The notes under the pieces are model-generated. The model was not told the origin of the DNA. It made no database searches and was given only the letters and a program-made list of their open reading frames with translations. Positions 1 through 10,100 of a stretch of 64,000 bases of DNA are shown in pieces (position 1 is the first letter of the stretch; each line of letters starts with the position of its first letter). This DNA comes from Dromaius novaehollandiae (Eukaryota > Chordata > Aves > Casuariiformes > Dromaiidae). The translations under genes and the position numbers were made by a program. The DNA lies in the NCBI RefSeq assembly GCF_036370855.1, contig NC_088130.1, positions 67,184,941 through 67,248,940 on the forward strand, written 5' to 3'.

Positions 1-3000
1 CCTCAGGGGAGAGAGATGTTTGCAGGAAAAGACTGCTCTATTTCTTTCATTACCTTTCAGAGAGAGCAAAGGGGCTGCCAGGACACAGGGTTTCTCTGTG
101 TCATGGCTCTGGACAACGACATTAGATATTACTGCGCAACGGAAAGTGTGTAACGCAGCCTTGATAAAAATATGATATTGATTTTTGTCTGCAACATTGA
201 GCAAACAAAGCCTGTGCCAGAGCAATACGTCTGCAAAATGCAACTGGGAGCAATTCCCTTGGTCTTGGAGCAAAGGGATAGACCCCATTCACACAACAGG
301 CCCATTTTCTCCTAGTTGTCTAGGGTTTGGCAGCAGGATAACCGAGACCAAGGAGAGACGCTCTCCTCATGTCAGCTCCGATACTCAATATTTAGAAGGC
401 TCCAAGCAGCAGGAAAAGCAATTTCAACAACAACAACAAACCTCATGCAGCCCCCAGCCAACCTGGGCTTGGAGACACCACAAGGTGGGAGATCCTTCAC
501 GTTCTCCAACAGGGAGAAGAGAGATGTTTTCTCCCAGCTTGGTTCAGAGTTATTTTTGCTGACAAAAACATGCCAAAAAATACACATTTCAAAAACATTC
601 AGCCTGAAGCCAGGAATGCAGCCGGATCGGTGTGGGCGCAATGAGTTAGCATCTGGCAAAGTCACAGGCAGATGCGGACTGGGTCGCCCTGCACATGGTG
701 ACAGCCAGCCCACCCACAGGTGCACCAGCTGTAGAGCTGGGGAGGGCAACATGACACCCTTTGCACCTCTCTACTGAGCAGCCAGTGCTTTTCACCCAGA
801 AGACACGATTTCCAGCCACTTTGGTGCTTTGCATAGGGAAGGACTGATGCCCATTGGAAGCTTGTTATAAATACAAGAGGCACGTGTTACTCATGTTAAA
901 CGCATGTTGTTAGCTGTCATTATAAATAAGTCATAAAAGCAAATACCCTAACTTCACCATTTATGGAAAAGTCACTACTCAAACAGCACCTTAAAAAACA
1001 TCCTTTTTAAAAAAAATGATATGAATGGATATAAAGCATGACCCTCCCGCTTCCTACTGCTTCCTTCTGTACAAATATCTTCTGGTTAACACTGAGCTCA
1101 CAGAGAGGTCTGATGGATGGAGATATCACACACTTGTATAACGCAAAGTGACTGAACCAAACTGATGCTGAAGAATATGTTGGATTTGCATACGGAGGGT
1201 GAAGCATGTGAAACACTGACAGTATCCAGCAAGCACAGGAGATGACAGAAATGATGACCCACCATCCCAATATCTGTCCAATGAGTCCCACAATGCATGT
1301 GAATTATTATTATAATTATTACAAGGCAGGCTGGTTTTGAAGTAAGCATCACCTTGCAGGTGCTTACGACATTGGCATTGCTCAGCGATGCGTCCTCAGG
1401 GAGCTCTCTGGACCACGGTGGCCCAGGGACCTGTGAGGAAGGACGCATCGGTGACATGTCCTACCAGCGCTGGCAGGAGTTGATCAGACCGGTGCATTGA
1501 ACAGAGCCGGAATTAAAAAAAGTTTTCCCCGGTTCCCCCACCCTGTTTTGTCCATTGCAGTTCAGCAAAATCCTCTCTCCAGGCTTTCCATCTGGCTGGA
1601 AGCAATTCTCTCTTTTTCACAGTGTTTGGACACTAGTCCAAGCGCCCAGGGACAGGATGATAAACAGCTCCATGGAAAGCCAGGAAGACATATATTTGGC
1701 AAAGTATAAGTGGGAGCAGAGTTAACGATCCTTAAAAAAAAAAAAAAGAAAAGAAACCCAGAAATTAGGAATTTGAACCCGCAGAGGGAACTGCTGTACC
1801 TCTGAGCAAAAGCAGTTGCTCAGTTTTCTTCCTTCCAACCAGAGAATGAAAAATTACCTGAGCAAAGCTTGGACTTCCTAAAAATGCAGTAATCAGAATT
1901 AGTTTCTCAAAAGGAAAGGAAAAAAACACACGTAAAATTATTCCAGTGTGATCTAGTTCTGGCCCTGCATCCTTTAAAGGTCACCTTCCCCAGGGAAGGG
2001 TCCTTGCCCTACAACATGGATGCTACAGATAGTTTAATCCAAGGGAATGCTTGTAGAATAAGATATATAAATCTCTACTTAACAGCTGCTTCTCAGTGAA
2101 GTCTTGTCCTGTTTCTCTTTAGGCACTTTCAGATATTTTCTGGTGAAGGCCACAAAGTAGAGTAGCCACAGAAATTAAGGATATGAAACAGAACTTGCAA
2201 TTCCATTCGGATTTACATATTTCAGGTGTGAGGAAGGCAGCAATGTTTGGAGAGAGAAGAAATCCTGGCCCTTCTTCGCTTAGGTTTTCCAGGCCTCGGA
2301 CAGCATGTTAGCTGCACAATGTGTTTGGCAGCCTGACGTGTACAGCTGTTTCTCGCTGCTGCTTTTGGTGCTGCCAGCCCAGGCTAAGCCGTCCCAGATG
2401 GTTCGTATGTGTGTAACAAGGATGGCTCCTACGTATGTTCACGACTGCTGGGTCCTGCCCATGGAGATGGTGGAGGGGGAAAGGCAAGAGCGTGCACAAG
2501 CGCTGGGAGGCCGGCTCCGGCCAGCGAGCTCGGCTCCCACCCCACGGGACCAGGAGCAAGAGGAGACAGCCGCAAGGGCCCAAACTCACCGGCTGGAAAG
2601 TCTCAGCGAGGGCTCGCTTGGAAGCGTTTCGTGATTGCACTCACCTGCACGACCATGCTGGTTTTCTACTAGCAACGGCCATAGGACATGGCCAGTTGTG
2701 GAGGACAGTGATGAAGAGGCACAGTAGTTGCTTGCAAAGCACCATCCACAGATTTTCCTCCACTAATTTCTAATTACTAAGGCCCCATTTCGATGCAACA
2801 CTTCCAGCAAAGTTTAACGGATAGCCTTCACCAGGTATCTAAAAACTGGGCCCAAAGATTTTTAGATTCCTACATAAAATGCTAGCAAATGCTCTTGCTG
2901 CTTCATCTACATTTCACTACCACAGCTAGTTTAATACTGTGTAGTTTTACCACACAAGCTGATAGCTCCTTAGACAGATTCATCTAACACACTCCAAAAG

Positions 3001-3472
3001 TGATCTAAACTTTTCAAAAATTACGTTTAATAAGGTCATTTGCATCTCTGCACTTTCCACAGTTTGAAACACATGCAGTTCACTAGAACTTCAAAGCAGG
3101 TATGACACCACCTTCCCTTGGTAGCAGGGATGTCCCACTAGATCACAAGACAAAATTACCCCTGGTACAAAACTCTTCACTGGATGTTTTATGCCTAAAA
3201 CCAAAGCTCATTTTAGTGGGGAGGAGGAAAAAAAATAAAATCTGTCTTCCAAGGAGGATTCCTTTCTCATTCCAATCTGGAATATTAATCAAAGCCTCAG
3301 TTCAGGAGGATCAGTGGGCGCAGGGCCCAGATGAGGTCTTTTTGCAGCTAAGGATCATCTATCATGGATGTGTCTCCAGTTCTGGATAAAGCACAGGGAG
3401 AGCTTGCAATCGCACATTGCTCGGTCTCCTCCTCAATTCCACTGCTAAACTGCATTAAAAGAGAACTTAGAG

Positions 3473-3530
3473 ATAAACTCAGTGTGTCCTGGATGCTAGA
3501 AAAAAATAAACTCAGTATGTCCTGAATGCT
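3473..3530. repeat. Imperfect 33-bp-spaced tandem duplication
   Basis: Two 25-bp copies that begin ataaactcagt and end gtcctggatgct or gtcctgaatgct lie at 3473-3497 and 3506-3530, separated by a short A-rich spacer. They differ at two positions. This looks like a local replication-slippage duplication. Confidence 0.8.
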
Positions 3531-6009
3531 CTAAGTCCTAAACCTTTGCTGCAGTTGCCAAAGGAGTATTATGCACTCAGTATAACACAATAAAATGGAT
3601 GGTGCACATCGAAGGAAAGGATCAGTGGTTCACACCTCTATCTGCATATCAACACAGGCCATTCCCCCCCTAAATGTCGCCATTTAAGACATCAATACAT
3701 CAAGGATATGCATTCCTAAAATACCTTCTTTCAGTTATAAAGTACTCAAAATTTGTCCCTGCAAAAGACCATTGCAGCTCCAAAGTGCTATATTTCCTGG
3801 GAGCTAATCAGGACTTTGTTTCTTAGTGTGGAAGTATACGTTTTACATGGACCTCTACAGTGTCTTTTTTATTATAAGCTGCCTAAGCTTTTCTAGCCTT
3901 TTATTGTCACATGAACCAGTTGTTTAGGAGACTACACATATGGAAATGCCTTAACTTTCATCCTGTGTAAAACAGTGGTGGGAACCGTGTCCCTGGAGCT
4001 GTTGACGAAGCGAGCATAGCGCAGCTGGTCTGGCGACATGCTGCTGTAAATTTCCAAGGGACAAGGAGAACCTCTAGAGGATATGCCACCCTTGGCAGTG
4101 ATCATACCCAATTCTTAAACTGTGTGCAGGGAGAAAAAGAGGGAAAAAAGCCTTACAGCTATGCAAAAAGAGAAGTCCCAAGAGCTCTTGAGCCAGCAGC
4201 ACCTTAATGCCACAGTCACCTGGGCAGCAGCTACCAGCTCAGCCGGAGAGAAGACTCAGTTAATGGCATAAAAGCAAGTCTGGAGCAGGAAACATTTTGT
4301 TTCTTTCTACCAACCCAGAGATATACACAAGTTTGGGAGAAGTGACCCAGAAAGCAGGTGGTGATACCTAGCCCTTTCCTTCAGGTTCCTCTGACCCCCA
4401 AACCTGAGCAGGTAGATACACAGTCATGCCAATCTCTTTCTTCCCTATTACAGGCAAGACTGCAGATATCAGGAGAAAAACAAGGAGAAAAAGGAGGATT
4501 CCTGCAAAAGGTTGAGTTTCAGGCCCTCAGGCATCCCCCCTGAACATAGGTAGCTGGTATGTATAGAGTAATGTCTCATGGGTTGGCAGCTAGGCTGTAG
4601 TATCAATAGTTTATGGATGCCAGCTTCACTTGAAGTCTACTGATTGCCCTGATTAACCTTAAACTATGCAGCGTGCCCTGTTTGAAGTATTATTGTCAAC
4701 TGAAGACATACAGTATTAAGTAACTTGGCAAATACCTATTAATAACTAACCTAGTCCATTCCAGTGATCCTGGTGTTAACAATAGCTGCAATTTAGTTAA
4801 AAATGCCCATTACCCCTGCTATAATTTCCTCAGGTATGCTATCACTCAGTCACTTTACATCTTTTGTTTTTCTGTCCCCAGGAATTGGATTCACCTTGTT
4901 CTTCAGTCATCAGTCAAAGGCAACAAAGGGGCCGGGGGATCCCTTCTCCTGTCTGCCAATACAATAAGATAAAGAGGACATTGGATGACACCGACACCAT
5001 CAACTGCCTGCTTATAAAACATTAACATTACCCCTCTTTTCTTTTTACAGCAGAAGGAGTCACCGATTGTGGACAGAGAGACATCTCTGCTGAATATTCA
5101 CCAGTACAAAAGGCAGCTGACATCCCTAAAACTCCTGGAGGGTTTTTTTTCTTCTTCCCTTCTTTGGAGCATTTACACATTTCTCCAATGTCTGACTGAC
5201 ACCGGTCCCTTCAGTCAATAGTCCTGTGGATGAAAAGCAGCAATGGCCTCCAGAGCCAGGTCACGCAAAATAGGAATCTACTGCTTTGAACAAAACCACA
5301 AAGAACAGCAGCATGGTGCATGGTACAGGGAATAGCTGCAGCTCAAGCAAAGAGAAAGGGTAGGTAGTTTGCTCCTAAATTCTTGCTTTTTCTGTGTCAA
5401 ATGCCCCAGTAGCAGAAGATCAGTCTTTCCATGGTGGAAAGCCAAAGTTATTCATTGGTTGCATATCTCCTGCACAGCACTCCTCTCCTATTCCCAGTTT
5501 CCCTTCTCACAAGCAGTGTGGTAGGTTTTGGTCCAAGTTATTAAATTTCTGATAGAAGCTATGAGAGTCAAACCCCTGTTTCGTGATTTCGCAGGGTATT
5601 TGAACCACAAAGTACTACCTCCACTGCAGAAGCTGTTGGCAAACTGGGCAGAAGACCATGGAGAGCTTATTACAGGCATTTGTTGGAACTTCTCCCCTTG
5701 AAAAGGGCAACTGGTATTGCTCCTCTGCCATGAAAAAAATTGTGGTATGAGGGGAGGTGACTTCCCTCCTCACCAAGAGCCATCAGAAATGAGGTCAGAT
5801 TATGCTCATGGCCTAAACAGCATATTAAGGAGAGCCTCATTTCTCCTGAATCAGAATAGTTAAATCATTTTTCCTTTCCCAGTACAGCCATACACCCTTA
5901 CAGAAGTCATCAGTTACCATTAACCCATAACCATGCTGCAGGGGTGAGATGCTTTGCAAGACTTGTTAGGCACACTCAGTTCTCAGCACTGCCACACACA
6001 AGATGCAAG

Positions 6010-6110
6010 TGTTATTACCCTAATTAACAGATGGGGAAATCACAGCGCGGAGAGGTTAAGTGACTTGCCCCAGTCTCGCCAAGATCCAGCTGCATGGGCA
6101 GTGGACAGTG
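6010..6110 (+). mobile_element. MIR-like SINE relic
   Basis: The stretch holds a run of words typical of the MIR core and tail: ttattaccctaattaacag, atggggaaatcacagcgcgg, agaggttaagtgacttgcc, then a cag/ctgcatgggcagtgg segment. The match to the MIR consensus is by recognition, and divergence is high, as expected for an ancient copy. It lies in LOXHD1 intron 1 on the strand opposite to the gene. Confidence 0.65.
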
Positions 6111-6194
6111 CCAGCCCTTAGCAGGCCATTACCTGACCATGCTCTTCAGATGAGTGGATCATCTAAAAGCTGAATTCATGGGGTGGATATTCTA

Positions 6195-6216
6195 AAATAC
6201 TCCATTTGGAGTATTT
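6195..6216. repeat. Perfect 9-bp inverted repeat, 4-nt loop
   Basis: aaatactcc, loop attt, ggagtattt. A perfect short hairpin in LOXHD1 intron 1. No function is evident, and stems of this size occur by chance in DNA of this length. Confidence 0.7.
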
Positions 6217-6525
6217 ATAACACCACAGTATTAAGGTTTAGAGAGGACTAGCTATACTTCCCTGGCTTGTTGGGTTACTTACAACAGCCAGAGAGGTGGT
6301 GTGCTGGACCTCCTGCATCTACACCAGTCCTGACCAACCTCCTGCCTGTTCACCCCGCTGCAGCAGTCCCCAGCACGCTCCTGCTGCCCATGCTTGAGCA
6401 AGGATGTGCATCTTTGCTGTGCCTCCTGCTCACACAAGGGGTGTCTAACTGCTGATTGCAGCTTCCGAATCTCAGCACAACGCAGATAATATTAATTAGG
6501 AGAATGCAACTGCGGCAGCACCATG

Positions 6526-6561
6526 CACCTGGCAAAGTGACTTCACCTGGCAAAGTGACTT
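6526..6561. repeat. Perfect 18-bp tandem duplication
   Basis: The unit cacctggcaaagtgactt occurs twice back to back (6526-6543, 6544-6561), followed by the first three bases of a third copy. It lies about 200 bp inside LOXHD1 intron 1. Perfect identity suggests a recent slippage event. Confidence 0.9.
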
Positions 6562-6765
6562 CACAAGCTGAAGAGCTAGTGCAGACACGATCCATCAGTG
6601 CAGTGACACTTACGTAGCAAAAATTCTTAAAGATATTCTCCACATAGGAAAGATAAGTGCCTGCACCTCCAGGAATGGTCCTGAGATGGGCATTCACAGA
6701 CCTCACAACAACCTAGCAGCATAACTGTCTGCCCAAAAAGAGAGATAAGAAATGACGGAGCTGAC

Positions 6766-7177
6766 CTTTCTTTTTGTTGTACTCATCTTCTGTCACATTG
6801 GAGGAGTCCGAATGATAGTCCCGAAGCTCTTGTTCATACATCTCCACAAAATTGTCATCTTTCTTTCCTTTCTTGGATTTGTCACCTTTCTTCTTCTTCT
6901 TTTCTTTGCCCTTTTTGCCTTTCTTCTTCTTTTTCTTTCTGTGCCCATAGTCATCCTCATCCTCACTGCTATACTCTCTTCGCTTGGCTTTTTTCTTCTT
7001 TTTCTTCTTCTTCACTTCCCCATCATCCTCAGAATCCTCAGACTTTGATTTATTTTCAGTCTTTTTCTCTAGGCTTTCATCTTCCTCTTTTTCTTCTTCT
7101 ACCTCCTCTACTACTTCCACTTCTTCCTCCTCCTCTTCTTCTTCCTCTGCTTTGTTCTTTTTGGCCTTTTCTTTCAT
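6766..7177 (-). CDS. LOXHD1: LOXHD1 first coding exon (5' partial gene)
   Basis: Encodes 137 residues plus one base. Residues 1-10 are Lys-rich, about 11-35 Glu/Val-rich, about 36-55 mixed acidic with Ser, and about 56-105 runs of Lys with a short SSEDEDDY break. The exon ends with DDNFVEMYEQEL, a Ser/Asp stretch and DEYNKKK. That end resembles the start of mammalian LOXHD1 as I remember it (Lys-rich, then DIDFLALYEAEL, acidic stretch, EYYKAR). The donor AAAG|gtcagc leaves phase 1, fitting a Val codon opening the first PLAT domain. The only Met before the block is at 7177. An in-frame TAA lies at 7211-7213, and the purine-rich upstream DNA offers no good acceptor, so I take this as the initiating exon. 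LOXHD1 is a multi-PLAT protein of hair-cell stereocilia needed for hearing (family knowledge). The Lys/Glu tract is longer than in human. No downstream exon is visible; identity rests on about 35 residues and synteny. Confidence 0.7.
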
Positions 7178-7182
7178 GTCAT
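7174..7182 (-). promoter_or_regulatory. Two-codon upstream ORF overlapping the LOXHD1 start
   Basis: Just before the proposed LOXHD1 start the minus strand reads ATGACATGA. The first ATG (7182-7180) opens a Met-Thr-stop frame whose TGA (7176-7174) overlaps the main ATG (7177-7175). Both ATGs would be in the leader if transcription starts upstream. Such minimal uORFs can lower or gate initiation at the next start; any effect here is inference. Confidence 0.35.
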
Positions 7183-10100
7183 TACTGTTTTTTTCCCCCC
7201 CCCTATGTTTTTAAACACCACACACTACTGTTGCCTCAACTTGACTTCTGCCACCTGCCTCTGGCTCCTTCACCTGTCCGTAGAGTCCTTCTGTCCTTTT
7301 CCTTTTGCCTAGGGTTGGGATGCTCTCGTTTCCCACTGCCCTTCCTCCCCAGCACAGTCTAACTGTGTCCTAAACTCTCTTTTTCTTCCTGACCCACAGG
7401 GGCTCTCAGCTCACCTCCGTCTTCTGACTTGTCCTGCCTTCCTTCCACCTCTTTGACTGAAGCACCTTCCACTTTGTGTCCTTCTATGTCTTCTTGTCTT
7501 TGGAGTCCGTTTTTTATTTTTTTGACATTATTATTTATTCATCGCTCTGTGCTGACAACCTTCTTCTTTTTTCAGTATTGCCCCAGCCCCTGCTCAGGGT
7601 CGGTTAACAATCTGGGTCTACAGTAACAGGACATGCCAATCAAGGTTGTAGCTTTCTGGAACACCAGGCAGAGGAGGGCACATGGTCAAGTCGCTTCTTG
7701 TCCTTCATATGCCAGCTCAGGAGGGGCAAAACAAAGGCATTCCTCCTCCTCACAACCTGCAGCAGTTCCAGAAGCCTCATGAAAAATTAGTGTTATTCAG
7801 TCATGTGATTATAAGACAGATGGGCAGGTGAAAAAGGAGACACAGCAAGCAACCATATCGTACTGGTCTGCATTTCCTCTTCATTATTCATGGTGTCAGG
7901 ATCACCTTACCGATAACAAAGGTCTTAGCTTTACATGGATTTTTTTTTTTTTTTTGGAGCAACCCAGCCAGTGACCAGAAAAAAAGAACATCTCCAGGAT
8001 CTCCACATGGAGAGATATCTCCACAGCACCAGCAATGCACGCGAGGTCCAGCTCCTCTGTCCCCTAGAAACTGTGCCATACTTCCAACCAAATCAAAGTC
8101 ACCATTCAATAAAAGCAAGAGAGAAACTCTACGCTGGCTTTACCCAAAATACATAACCTGATAATGGCCCCCCTTGGCCCTCTTCCCCATCCAGACCACC
8201 AGCACAGCCATGCTTTGTATGGTGGCATGGACGTGCAGCCCCGAGCACTCGTGTTGGGTTGCTCCCGGCCCCACCACAGAGGATGCCACCACCGCAGGGG
8301 CCACCACCAGCAGCTTCCTCTCTCCTGGCAGAGGAGGGGAGGACAAATAACATGAGACTAGCTCCATCTCTGCTGCAGTCAGGAGTGGATGATTTAAACT
8401 CTAGCTGCAAATGGGAAGAGAAAAAGAAGAAAAATCATCCCTCTTCTTATTTAAAGGTGCTCTGATGGGTTTTGTCATAGAAAATGGAATTTAATTAAAA
8501 AACTGTGATATGGAAAACTATATTGAATTTCTCCAGTGTAGCCCAGGCACACGTACACCAAGCCGGGCAGCTGCCCTGGCACTAAATCACACTAATGGAA
8601 GAACTGAGAGCTGAATTTATGGCAGGGCTGCAGGATCATGATACGCAGTCTCCTGCCACCAGCCACTACCATTAAGGGCATAACACTGCCCACCGGCTCC
8701 TCGAATGATGAATGAAGTGCACAGCGCTTGACAGCACGCTGCCCAAGTTAATGCTGCGGTGAGTATTGCCGTGTATGCTACAGGGTTAAAAGTGTAATAG
8801 AAAAGACACACATCTCCAAGAGCACCCAGTCGCACTAACTCGGCAGCGGTACCTAAGGGCAACTTTGATCCTTAACATCCCATTGGGCGAAATAGCAGCG
8901 TTTTACATTTCCGTTCCCATCTGGCAGGCACCTTCCTTACCAGGTGTTCAGCAAGCACCAGTCTCCAGCAAATTGTTTTAAATAAAAGAAAAAAAAACAA
9001 AACAAAAGAAAACACACACCAGATTCTTCACTGCCTCCACCACTGAAAGAAAATCATACTTTTAAGCATCATCACATGAGTTATTCAAGGAGAGCTTGAG
9101 AGGAATGGCTTTTCTAAGCTCTCAAAAAAAAAAAAATCATATAAAAAAAAATCACTGTCCTTCCTAATGACACCACCTTCCCTTGCCAGACACCTGGGAC
9201 CTCACTGCTGCAGGGCCTACACCAGACTTTCAGGTCTCTGTTCGCTGTAAAGCAGCAGAAAAGCACGCAGCAGCTTTTCCCCCTCTGCAGGTCGCTTCCC
9301 AGAGCGGGAGACCCTCAAGGAGGCAGTTGCCGGAGGGGCAAACTTGTGCCAGCCTCTTCGAGCTGCCCGTATGGGGACACGGCAGAGTGTCCCCAGACCC
9401 TCTGACACTTTTTCCCCACACAAACGCTTTGCAAAAGCGGTCAGCACATTATATTAATAATTGTTACTTTTTCCCCCCCGTTCTGGGATAACCATCAGCC
9501 CACAGCAGAAATCACAGGCACGAGCTTTTGGCTTAAAACTGGGAGCTGGGTTTAAGTCACGGTGGCAGAAAAGCCACCAAACAAAACAAAACAAGAATCC
9601 GCCTTCAAAAAAAAAGAAAAAGAAAAGAAAATATCTGCAAAAGGCAAACGTCGTTTCTTCCTGCTACACTTTTACGATGAAAACACTTCATCAAAACCGA
9701 ATCCCTGAATACCGCTGCTCTGAACACCTCCAAATCTGGCTCTGCACAGCGAAATGCAGGCAGTCGCAGATGCCTAAGGCCAAAAGGGAGCATTACAGTT
9801 ACTCAGAGCGAGGAGCCCAGCTCAAAAGCTGGTGCCTTCCAGCCCAAAGCAGCTTTTGTGCAGCCCCCATCGGCGCTTGCAGCGATGCGCCAGGTCCTGG
9901 AGTCAGGTTTGGGGGAGAAACATCTGGGGTGCTAAAACCACCAGTCGGACACTATGGATCAGGAGGGAATTTACCACGTCTTGTTCAAACTTTGCTCCGT
10001 GCGTTTCCTTTTTTTGTCCTTTTTAATTAAAGAAACGCGCCGAGAAGGTTCCCGCGCGCTTTTGTTCTTTTGGTGAATAACAGCTGGGCGCAGAACAATG

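Larger units (their letters stand above)
1..6765 (-). other. LOXHD1 intron 1 (partial), no coding exon seen
   Basis: Begins at donor gtcagc (6765 downward) and runs off the window. I looked on the minus strand for the second exon, expected to open with a PLAT-domain Tyr-x-Val-x-Val-x-Thr-Gly-Asp pattern and a Gly-Thr-Asp-Ala motif, and found none. Contents seen are a MIR-like relic near 6010-6110, an 18-bp tandem duplication, an imperfect 33-bp duplication and a 22-nt hairpin. A good donor-like GTAAGT also occurs on the minus strand near 6610, but the exon frame closes at 6713, so exon 1 cannot extend to it. Confidence 0.6.

Noticed and set aside
316..777. Overlapping 126-153-codon frames on both strands
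   Set aside because: Moderate GC gives long frames by chance; no domain, splice logic or similarity.
6713..6765. Extension of the LOXHD1 exon to the in-frame stop at 6713
   Set aside because: The extra 17 codons are hydrophobic and unlike LOXHD1; a donor at 6765/6764 falls where the first PLAT domain should begin.
6752..7362. Plus-strand Ser/Phe/Leu-rich open frames
   Set aside because: They are the complement of the Lys/Glu codons of the LOXHD1 exon (CTT/TTC/TCC runs) and have no family resemblance.
9461..10030. 189-codon plus-strand open frame
   Set aside because: It crosses poly-A and simple Lys codons, has no recognisable domain, starts without context and is overlapped by another frame.
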